Positions 54,171-64,000 of a DNA stretch of 64,000 bases are shown in pieces. The position numbers and the translations under genes were made by a program. Every line of letters begins with the position of its first letter. Position 1 is the stretch's first letter. Source of the DNA: Fasciola hepatica. Its lineage: Eukaryota; Platyhelminthes; Trematoda; Plagiorchiida; Fasciolidae. Location: positions 9,383,501 through 9,447,500 of the forward strand of contig CANUEZ040000156.1 in assembly GCA_948099385.1 (NCBI GenBank), written 5' to 3'. The notes beneath the pieces were generated by a model that searched no databases, had not been told where the DNA came from, and saw only the letters and a list, made by a program, of their open reading frames with translations.

Positions 54171-56949
54171 CGGCTAAAAGTGAAGAAGGACGAATTCTGA
54201 TTTCTCAAGGTTATTATTATTGATTATTTCAATGGCACATTTCTCTGCCACCATCGAGAAACACGCATAAAAGCATGACCATAGTGTACAAAACTATTCG
54301 GTAGGATAAAATATTCACAAATTTTGGGAGGAGGTGTAGCAAAATTTAGCGGCAGGAGAATAGGGACGGGGACGGTTTAAGTGGAGTAAAGTGAAAAAGG
54401 TTTACACGGTAAATACGGTTCAGTATCGAAACAGTTGCAAGCAACTGTGAAGAGTTGGTCGAACGTGAGTTGTTGACATGAACATTTTTTGGGACGCGGA
54501 AGATACCATATTTGCATGGATGACGCGGGAAGTGCTCAGTGTGGCCCACACCGGTTCACAAAAGAAACCGTTGCCTACGGGACACGTGGATGGGTAAGAA
54601 TTGTGTAGAGGCGGCCAGGTCATGCGGGGTATTGCTCATGGCCTCCGATTTGAAGACTGAAGAGGACATTCACGAACATGAAAGGAAACAGTATCCCATA
54701 AAACAGGTGGGATAGTTTAGAGTGAATAACAAGTGTCATCCAAGGATGAGAATCCAAGGCTGGTGGAAGAATGAAAGTCACAATAAACGAAGTAATACCC
54801 ACCAAAAGGAATAAAGCGCACGCCAGGAACTAGGTGATGCGAGAGAGAAGGGTGAAACTTTTGCTTTGGCATAGGCCTGGTTACGCTGATAAAACGGATG
54901 TTATTTTTCCGGGGCTACTGAGGCTGTTTTTTGCCCGTAATTGGGAACTTTAGTCGGGAGCAGAAGTAAACATAAAAACAACAGGATGTCGAGATATTGG
55001 GAAAAGACTACATGCAATTCCACCCTTGTAGGCTGACGGTATACGAGTGGGTCACGGGAAACCTAGCTCACTCGGAAATTCCCACCATCGCTACAGAGCA
55101 CAGGGTTTCAGCCCTTCCTAAATCCGAAATTCCGTCTCGGGATACAAAATTCCGGATTTCTGGTTTCCCTCTCGTCTTTTGGACCGAGATCCGTCTTGTC
55201 TCGAATTTATTTTTGGTTTCTTCGGATGGCTTACAGGCTGAGAGTTGACATTCAGCTCAACTTCTAAAATGAGATCACGATTTTCCCCCTCTTTTTGCGT
55301 GCCAAGCAGGACCAGTTCATGGTATAGCGCAGTTCAGTTGGGGGCCTGGTACGTCAGGACTTAGTCCAGCTTTCCTAGCTGGGGAGGCTTTGTACGGGAA
55401 ATCTTCCGGAGTTTGAACCGCGGGCTTGGTCCTAAAACCGCTCTTGCACAGCCTGGGCCCATATTTTATCAGTTCGGTAAACGGGTCGCGTACGGAGACG
55501 CTCCAGGTTTGTCCATCTTCAAAAGCTGTTATCTCTTTGAATCTCCCCGTGCCGCAAAAAAGGAAAGTGCCAGAACTTTTTCAATCCACAGGCAGCAAGA
55601 ACGGAAAATCCCCTGGTCACCGCACTAATCCTAAGGGTTTACATGGTCCCCGACGCAAGCTGCTGGAAGCTGATAGTCATGGTCATTTACAGGGCCAAGG
55701 GTGACGAATGTCACTCCGGACTGAAGGGCTTAGTAGTTATGGGATAAATGAAAAGACAAATTAGACGACAATTGAGAGGGAAGTGGAAAGAACGGAAGAG
55801 TGTAAGACAGAGAGTTCTACTCGATGCCTTCCCTCATTAAAGGGGTTGTTTTTCTGTTTTCCTTCCAGACGATTCTTGTAATCCTTTATTGTCGACACCG
55901 AAAGTAAGGCATCCGGTAGTTTTTGTTTCGGGGGTACATCCACTGTTGTTCTTTAACCGGTAAAATTTCAACTGTTTCTTGACAAGTGTGCACGCTCAAT
56001 ACCATTATTTCGTGATTTTTTCAGTTTCGCTTATCAGTACCAACTAGCTACCACCTCTTTCAACGTACTTTCGTTTCCTGTTGGGTGACCGCCGGTCGGG
56101 TCATTAAGTTCTACGCAGTTGTTCCTTGTAAGGTCTCCCTAAGAAGGACTACCGTTGAGTATGAGTGTATGATTTGTTGCAACGTTATACCGTCGTGCAT
56201 TTGTGATACATTTGGAAACGTGCTCCTCGTATCCCAATATGAATTGGGGTTCGAATATCTTTGGTTAAACGATGATTGGGAATCGTTTAAGTTTCTACCA
56301 CCTAGTTGTTCGGTTGAACTGTTCACATAAAGACAATCACGTTCAAGCCTTCGTGACGTCCTTTTCAATCTCTTGCTACCAAATTGAGGAAACGTTTGCC
56401 CTCATTGGAGCTCTAACTTCGGCCTCCTTTAACCCGGGGGCATGTCCTCAGGCTACGGCTCTGCTGATGGGCGTCGATAACGAACTGACTCTCCGGCCCA
56501 TATCAACCTTTCCTTTCATCACTTTGGAATTTTCTACCAAGTCACGCCGAGGCACTCCATTTTCCAGTGAGTACGGGTTCCGCCTCTCTAGGAGCTGGTC
56601 ATAACCGAGTCCTCTTGGGTATGCAAACCGTCTCGTAAAACGCCATTTCTATGTCTTCATCATCTTAAAGTCCTTTCCCATGTACGGTCTTCAAGCCTCG
56701 ACACAATAGCCTTCTCGTAGATACTGCTATTTTGAGTTGCCAGAGGTTTCAGTGTGCCTTCCGGGAGGCCATGCAAAATTATTTACTTGGCTTCAAACAA
56801 CCAGTGATTGCAACCCATAGGTTTTTTACTTTTCCCACCAGCGGTACTTTCCTCTCTTGTCCCGGTAGCGTCCATGCCTCAAGAGGCGTATCCATGTGCC
56901 GTTCACCAAATGCAGGTTTTTGTCAACATTTAGGGGCGGGTCCTATTAT
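54171..56949. other. No gene recognised
   Basis: Open frames here are short and lack motifs. The segment up to about 54.9 kb is purine-rich on the plus strand, like 28.4-29.9 kb. The part near 55.4-56.9 kb may include the decayed 3' end of the CR1-like relic to its right. Confidence 0.4.
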
Positions 56950-57810
56950 TCATATCAGTGGTAAACTCTGACCAGGTCTCGGTGACTGAAGTCGTCCGAT
57001 ATAAGCGTGACCACTTTGACATGGTCCACAAGTACGAAGGTAGGGTTCCCTAATCCCACAGCGAGGTTGTTCACGAACTTTACTGAATCCAGGTGTGCAT
57101 CGCTGTGCAGAAGGCCCACTTGCTAGAGGCTCTCCTTTACTCTGGCCGGGAAGCTCCCGCATTTTACAGAGTTCCCGATTTAAGCCGTGATTTAGGGGTC
57201 CAGTCAGAAGCCTCCAGTTATTTACGTGGCGGGCGGCATTTGCTGAATCAAATGCTTCCTGTGGTCGAGGTAGCATACTTCCACCTTGTCCCTTGTCTAG
57301 TCACTGAATACCCCGTCCCGGAAGTTTAACAGGTTGGCCAGGCATGAACGACGTCCTACGGAACCACAATGGCTCGGCGCCATTCGACGATTTGCCACCG
57401 AGTGTACTGCCGACTTGTCCACTGAACTTCTTTCCATCACCTTAAAGACCACCAAGGCGAGGCCCACCGGAAAATAGCACTATCAACCCCCTATCCCCGT
57501 ACTTGTTAGCTAGGCACACTGTGAACCCCATCCAATCCTCCGGGTTGACTCCATCTTCCATCGATACGTTATTAATATTGTCACAGGTTTCGCGAGTACG
57601 TCAGAAAGCGGCTTGAGGAAGGCCGAGTGGATATCGCCGAGTGCTGCCATTTTGGATGGCTCTAACCTGCTCAAGGTGGCGGCCACTTCTGAGAAGTCAA
57701 TTACAGAATACTCCATGAACGGCACGGGGGGGGGGGAATTTCGAGGTTCGACCAAAGACACCACCGTACACTCTGTGGGCCTTTTGGAAGAAACGCATGA
57801 GTGCAACTAC
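56950..57810 (-). pseudogene. CR1-like RT relic
   Basis: Linker/finger segment at 57510-57806 (DFSEVAATLSRLEPSKMAAL, LKPLSDVLAKPVT), an AFDSAN remnant of motif A near 57250, and VGLGNPTFVLVDHVKVV near 57010-57060, where the catalytic second Asp is His. A poly-G run interrupts it near 57727. Confidence 0.65.
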
Positions 57811-60297
57811 CTCATCTGGGCGGGTTACTGAGTACCCAGTTGGTCGTCGTTTGCTTTGCTTATGGACAACATTAGAGCCCATTTCATTTGTACGTAAATA
57901 AAGTGCGCATTGGAATTGATTTTGGCGGCCTTTGCCAGATCCACTAAAAGTTCTTCCGATCAGGTATCTGAATAGTCGGAAAACTGGTCCTTTAGCCTTC
58001 CACGGTAGAAAGTGTCGATGGCTACCATTATCCTTGTAAGGCAGCCAGGACTGATGACCTCCATACAGGAATAAACAACTCAATAGTTCTAATCCACTGC
58101 AACGTGGGATGTTTGCAATAAGTGATACACTATATAAATGCAGGTCGATGATGATTTAGTAATTTACAAGCCGTACTTGGCTGTACTTGTTCCCAGGCCG
58201 ATGGCAAGAGTGGAACAGAACCGATGTTACCGAACTACGGAAAACCAACATGCGTGGATAGTTCGTAAAGAGCCAAAAATACTCAAGCAGTTAAACAGAG
58301 AGTAAATATGAAGAAAGAAAAGTTACTTTTGACGGACCTAACTGATCGTGCTTTTCTCATGTGCAATCCGCTACGGCGCGTTAGCTGCTGCAACACCCCC
58401 TCCAGGAAATTCCTTCGACTTTTCTTCCGTCTGATGTTTGGCACCTGACCAGTTAGTGAGGTCCTATTCACCTTCCACACAGAAGTATTTTTAAAGCAGC
58501 CATCAGGTTGCAAGCAGCTGAGCCACAGTAGTTAGATTAAAGTCCAGTGCGGCATAAGTTACTCAAGGTTTTCTGATCGAAGAGATGCAGTCAGTCAAAA
58601 GGCTCACGAAATTTCAATCATAAATTTCCACTAGGTTGGAATGACAAGGCAACACCAACGCGAAGCGTGTAGATGAACTATTGATAGCCAAACAACTACG
58701 CTGTTGCGCATCACTGCGAGGTTGTGGTTGGATCACAGTACCCCAGCAATATCTCCACAGTGCATGACGCAAAAGCATTAGGTCATATGGTCGGTGCAGA
58801 CGCGCGCCGTCGTTGATCGAAATACGAAAAATTGAATTGACCAAACGGAGTAACAAGTACAGGTACCCCCAATGTTCAAACAGCAGCGATCACAGGTGGG
58901 ACCTTGCCGGGTAACGTTTCAAGAGATTCAAAAGTGTGTAACTCCGACTAAGAGCGTCGTCAATAGGTGAGAATTCACAAAATCCCAAAACGCGACCGAG
59001 ACATGGACCACATGTGCGGGCCGCCGAGGACATCTAACGACGCCAGGCGTTGTACGGCGTCGCGTCAGCCCGGAAACATGGGCAGCGTGTACCAGTGTAT
59101 TTGAGTCCAAGTGAACAACAGAGGTAACATCTGATCCGTTTTTGGTCATCCGTAACCAACCCAACACTGCTCGCACGTACTGCTCGAGCATTAACGTGCA
59201 CCGACGAGCAACAAGCCGCAACCTTTCACAGTAGTGCAAGCCTAGAGACCCCGGAGTGCTTTGGGACAGCGACAACAATGGGAGCGACGTGAAATCCACG
59301 ATGGCTCATAATTTTGCTCTTCTCGTTGTTTAGATTCATAATTGTGTTCATCTCAGTATGTATCACCCCCCCGACTAGAAGTAGAGATCTATTTGTCTAA
59401 ACAACTGCCGCACATCACGGTGCTGCTGTCAGTTATAACTGTTAGTTAAAGTTATATATTATCTTCGACATTTTCAGCCTCAACTTCATTTACTAACATT
59501 CTGCACTACTTATCTAGCGAATCCTCCCGGATGCTCGCCATGATATTACCAACCTAGCTTATCTATTTTCCACATCCCGCAATCCCACCTCTCCAACATT
59601 CTCGCTGCGCATCTACCAGTGCATCCTTTAAGGTTCCTTCCCCACCTTGGAATTTTTCTCCGCTCTTTTCTGATTATTCAAAACTCCCTACTTAGTAGTC
59701 ATTTATTTACTCCGGTGAGAATACGCTCTCTTTGCATCCAGTCCATTGATCCCATGTATGAATTATATTTCTTCATACCACCCGCTGTTGTGGTCCATGC
59801 AATAAGACAGTATCCACAATATCCTGTGCTGAGGCTATCTCTCTACACTGTACATCGAAGTTTTGCTCACCCATTATTCCTCAGGGCATTCAAGTCTGCT
59901 CCCCCAAGTTATATAGTCCACATCTTACCCTTAGTTGTTGCTTAGATCACACCACTGCCTGTGCGTTCATAGCCGCCTCATCTATTCCTGATCGGCATAA
60001 ACCTTCTGGTTTGTCCCTGATAGAATGGCCGACAGCCCACTATCTTTAGTACCTTCGTCCCACATTTCTCCCTATCATGCCACCCCGGTCCTCAAAGGTA
60101 GCGTTCTGCGGTCTGACAGCGCGTTTCTGTAAATTATGCGCCGATTTGACTGGGTGCACGGTAACTGATTTGCCATTTTTGGAAAAGTACAGCCGAATTT
60201 ACAAAGATACAGACCACTGTAACCGATAGGCAGTTTCGGAAATTGTACAGCGGAATGGGAAGCCATGCATCTGAATTTATCGTGTAAAGGGAGCGGT
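57811..60297. other. No gene recognised with confidence
   Basis: A short minus-strand frame near 58345-58455 (IRRKKSRRNFLEGVLQQLTR) follows an acceptor-like GGTCAG and could be an isolated exon. It is basic and low in complexity, so this is weak. The segment 59.4-60.0 kb is pyrimidine-rich on the plus strand with no coding motif. Confidence 0.35.
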
Positions 60298-61478
60298 TTA
60301 ATCGCCTTTGGTAGTAGACTTACTGAAGGTCGCCATATTCATTACACCACAACTCGCCCACATTGCTTCGTGTGGTAGCCGAATGGGATTCAAGTAGTTC
60401 GTTGCCTCTGCACTACGGCCAAGAATGGCGGCCTTAAACCTATCAAAAGCAACCTTACTGGGGGAGTAAACCAAATTGCGCATCCACTGATGGATGCATT
60501 GTTTGTCCCTTAATGACAAATTACGCAAGCGGAGAGAATGAAGCTTCATGTATCTAAGAACGTGAAAGCGACAAAAAACGAATTTTGATGCCGGATACTT
60601 ACCGGCAAGTTCACTTTACTGGGCAAAGCTTCTATCTATTATAATGGACCTCTCGTTGGCTGTACCCGATAACCTAGCTCGCATTTCTGTGATTGCAAGC
60701 AGACAGCTTGCACTACTCTTGTTAGGGAGCAGGGCCCAGCATATCGAACAAGCTGGGCCACTTTAGTCTATCAACGTGTGGTAGCAAAGAAGTTAGCCAT
60801 CGCAGTTCGTCTGGTGGGTGGCATCCGCTAACACTACCTCACTTCAGTTATCCACCGCGGCCTTCACGGTATATGGAATATGAAACGCGAACCCGGCTAC
60901 GCTTTCCCCCGATTTGATTCTTTGCCAGTCACTAGTTGTGGAACTTTCAATAAGCCACTCCGGATATCTACGGCATTAGCTTTGGCTCTCAGATAATGAA
61001 TATCCCTTAAGGTGAGCTAGGGGTTGAAAATTTTGCGAGCATGTTCGCATATTTTTCTGGATCTACAGAACTTTCCCACCAGTTCTAACATGTGGGACTC
61101 TAGTTCGAGATTCCAGGGCCTATTACTATGATAGAACATATCGCTGGTTAGATGGGAATCGTGTTTATGTTGCAGACTTCGACTGACTACTTTTACTGCA
61201 CTCCTAAGGCACGGATCCTCACGAAGGCTGGGCATTGAGTCTTCTGCTGTATGAGGAACTGAAATAGAACCGGTGTGTAGCGCTCACCTGACGGCCGTGC
61301 TACTATGACGTCGATTGTGGACGCAGAAAAATATGACCCAGTAGTGTGTGAAGAGTTTCGGCAGTGCACCCTGATGTGTATGAAGCCAGTTCTCAGCATT
61401 CAAGCTCTGGTAAATGTAAAACGAGGTGCAAATCTGCTGCTGGAATAACCGAAAGTGCTCCTCAAATCTTGAGGACAA
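60298..61478 (-). pseudogene. Second MULE-type transposase gene, decayed
   Basis: Runs parallel to the intact gene at 13.3-15.7 kb. EEHFRLFQQQICTSFYIYQS and FFCVHNRRHSS match its zinc-finger exon, then an intron-like 29 nt (GTGAGC...TTTCAG, about 61240-61268), TQCPAFVRIRALGV, LQHKHDSHLTSDMFYHSN (the HxH ligands), DATHQTNCDG near 60815 (first Asp), ALLPNKSSAS, IIIDRSFAQ near 60635 (second Asp), FVFCRFHVL, and QWMRNLVYSPSKVAFDRFKA to about 60300. Stops and a frameshift break it. The third catalytic residue, SWIM and PHD parts are missing or unrecognisable. Confidence 0.8.
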
Positions 61479-63830
61479 TTTATAGGTATCCTTTACATGT
61501 CTTGAGGAACTCTGAGAGTCATCAACAAGAGAAAGCGAAAAGGCCGTGACATATAACAGGTCTGAGCCGTGACAGCCTTGAACTTCTTTTGCATGCTAAA
61601 AAGTGGCTAACTTAGACGGATGTCGCGGCAAAAGTAAAAACAACATTCCGGTTCTTAGAGAAATGGTTTCCTCAGCTCAAACCATTTTCCCCAATATTCA
61701 AGAGCAACGCCTATTTTGTCGTCATTAGGGCTGGACCAAAAGACACCATCGGTCTTAAACTAGTGCTGGGAAAAACTTAAACCTCTAAAGTTAGCAAACT
61801 CAAACACATCCAACCCCTCCGAACAACAGATTCCTGCTTCGTCGCCCTTGTTGATATCAGCAACCAGGCTTCCAGTAGTTCCATTGAACTTTTAGCAATA
61901 TCAAGCTGATCGAAGAAATCCTTTCGTACTTTTCTTCTCTGGCTACCATCCTTCACTCCGTAACCTCCGCATCCCCCAAACTTAGTTTCGGCAAGACAAC
62001 TGCTCGATTCTGTTACGACTGAAATGTACAGCCACATTACTGACTCCAAGAACGTCGCTGGTTTCAGTGTTTCTGACTGCACAATTCTCTCACCAGTCAG
62101 ACATAAATTACTCAGTTAGCACAATAGGGTTCATTTTAGACGACACTGCCTTGGGTTGCTCAAAATGTCCCAGAGTCGCAGCTGCCCACTATTACTTCAA
62201 TTCAAGGACGACCTAAAAGCTGCATATTCCGTTAACAGCGAATTGACAGTTGCCACCAGTTCTCTTTCCAGGTAAACCAATACATTCCCCAACAGAACAT
62301 CTTTTCAGAAGAAAATATCTTCATCACTCAAAAGCAACTCTGCCCTACCTATGCACTCTGACCCCACTGGGCCTGGTGCGAAGGCTATTCCGTGCCTCAC
62401 AGGCAGGACGCCGAAATCAGGTCCGGCTCCCCACGCTGTCTACCAGCAAGCTGTTGAATATTGAATATTGTATATTTCTTGACCGTGGTCAATGCACATG
62501 CACAAGGCAACATCAGAGAATACAACAGGACATGTCAATGTGACGTATTTACAATTTCTAAGTTTATGAATCACACAGCAACCGAAATACTACAGTAAAG
62601 TCATGTAGTGTTTCAGTGAACTATAGTGGTAATGGTTGAAGCGGGAATTGCGAATCGGTTTCGGATTCGGTGGGGGCGGTGTGGATAGCTGAACAGGCGT
62701 GGGATTGCTCGTATAAGCGATAATTGGAAGGTCACTAACAAGTAACCAGGCGGGAGAGATGCCAAAGAACAAGAATAAAAGTAAAGTAAGCAAGAGGCAA
62801 TGAACGTGCAGTCAGAGATGCGGGCAAAATATAAAAGGCTGATCCAGCATTAGGTGACTAATTGTGGAGAAAGCATGTGAAATAAATGCAAGTGAGTCAA
62901 AAGTAATAATAAAACGGAGTTTTTGTGCAGGTGATTTCAGTGTCATATGGAAATTCACATGAAGGAGAAAAGCTTTACAAGGATTTCAGTGAACTTTTGA
63001 AGTGCATGAATGGTGTATGGACGCGTAACGGACTTTCAAAGAAGAGCCGTCAAATAAACGGATTAGTGGAGACAAACGCTACTGGCTAGGCAGACGTTGG
63101 AAGAGTGTAAAGAAAAAAAGAAAAACACTTTTTGCTTGTGATAAAAAATATTAGCCAAATTCTGGTTGGCTGCGGATGGCGGGCATTCTATTTCATAAAG
63201 ACCTTGGTTACGGGTGATGGCAGGTAGGCTGTTGAGGGTAGCAGGTAAGAAGGGGCTGGTTTGGCTAAGTGGACAGCGGCCAAGGCTGAGTTTCTTACTG
63301 CGGCGCGGAAAGAATTGAACTGTTGGAATGGATTATTGGGAATAGACGTTGAGCGGACGTGGGTTGGTGGTTAGTGTCAGGAATCACCTCTGCGATCCGG
63401 TGAGACTTTCATGAGGGTTTGTTACTCCGTGTACGGAGCTCCATATGACGTTGGCAGGCGAGAGTATGGGTTTAAACCATTGATTAAATCTCCTAGTCCC
63501 CACGGTAATCCGGGATTACCGTCGAATTGGCCGATGGCTACCCAAGTAACCAATGCGATCTGAAAGAGATCAGGAGTGCGGCACTCTGGAGAGTGTTCCA
63601 GCTGTGGGTTATGATTATCGTTTTAATGGAAACCAGAAAATGAACACTTTGTTATCTGAACAGTTAGTTATCATTCGGCTAGTGGGCTGGTCTATTAGGA
63701 ATCCCTAGACGGAGACTGGTAGCCTTCTTGGGTAATTGGGTGATATCAAGTAGGTGGTGGAAGAGGAGAGGGTGTCATGGTAGAATTTTATTGCTCAATA
63801 ACACAGCGTAGTCGAGATCGTTGGTGGGTT
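61479..63830. other. No gene recognised; one candidate open frame
   Basis: A minus-strand frame at 61777-62082 includes KFGGCGGYGVKDGSQRRKVR and FFDQLDIAKSSMELLEAWLL and looks protein-like, but it has no known motif. Beyond 62.6 kb the plus strand is purine-rich and featureless. Confidence 0.3.
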
Positions 63831-63867
63831 GTCGACGTTTCGGTCACCAAGGGTAACCTTTTTCAAG
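63831..63867 (-). ncRNA. Degenerate hammerhead-like terminus, possibly from a Penelope-like element
   Basis: On the minus strand: CTTGAAAA, a stem GGTTACC/GGTGACC with one mismatch, then GAAACGTC (63834-63841). This is the spacing seen in Penelope-like element hammerheads (CTGATGA, helix II, GAAACGTC), but the TGATGA box is degraded. No Penelope RT or GIY-YIG gene is visible before the window ends. Confidence 0.35.
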
Positions 63868-64000
63868 ACTGGTTTTGCAACCGAATGAAACTGGAATAAT
63901 AGCTTAGAGCAATTGGGTGTTAGTCACAGTGTGTTCGTGTGTTGGTCTGTGTGTTTGTGATGTTGTTTTAGTGTAAGAGGTGGGTGGGTGGGTTGAATCT

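Noticed and set aside
1..64000. CRISPR array, prokaryotic operon or phage
   Set aside because: No regularly spaced identical repeats. The spliceosomal introns and retrotransposons show eukaryotic DNA.

Overview
This is eukaryotic DNA, almost certainly from a flatworm (Platyhelminthes), probably a parasitic trematode or cestode. The evidence is spliceosomal introns of only 29-42 nt with clean GT..AG ends, and a repeat mix of BEL/Pao LTR elements, RTE-like and CR1/L2-like non-LTR elements, a tRNA-headed SINE and hammerhead-like motifs. The class and species are inference. No bacterial operons, rRNA, functional tRNA genes or CRISPR arrays were seen.

Two real genes stand out. (1) On the minus strand, 13104 down to 3084, are the first five recognisable exons of a RalGPS-type Ras/Ral guanine-nucleotide exchange factor. 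Exons 1-4 lie within 560 bp, separated by introns of 42, 33 and 36 nt. Exon 5 lies 9.2 kb away, beyond an intron full of SINEs and RTE relics. The rest of the CDC25 domain and any PH domain must lie off the left edge or be unrecognised. (2) Starting only 28-230 bp away and divergently on the plus strand, 13333-15710 is an intact two-exon gene for a MULE-type transposase. It has an FAR1/WRKY-GCM1-like zinc finger, a DDE core, a SWIM finger and a C-terminal PHD finger. A decayed relative lies inverted at 60.3-61.5 kb and keeps a 29-nt intron at the matching position.

The remainder is mostly retroelement DNA. From 19.6 to 27.3 kb there are three CR1-like copies in the same orientation, the first nearly intact. 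From 31.27 to 37.98 kb there is a complete BEL/Pao element with 379-bp LTRs and a 5-bp target duplication (CTGGC). From 38.4 to 42.8 kb there is a degraded but long CR1/L2-like element with ORF1, endonuclease and RT. From 44.0 to 50.5 kb there is a second complete BEL/Pao element (target duplication GAAAG) of the same family, with more frameshifts and an internal deletion over the Gag zinc knuckles. From 50.9 to 57.8 kb there are three more decayed CR1-like RT copies. Nearly every retroelement reads on the minus strand.

Both BEL copies carry the same two in-frame stop codons in pol although they inserted independently. The source element therefore already had them, or they are decoded in some way. 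The least explained signals are the transposase-PHD gene beside RalGPS, these shared stops, and the hammerhead-like motifs at 17.1 and 63.8 kb. The stretches 27.3-30.4, 54.2-56.9, 57.8-60.3 and 61.5-63.8 kb hold nothing I can identify with confidence.
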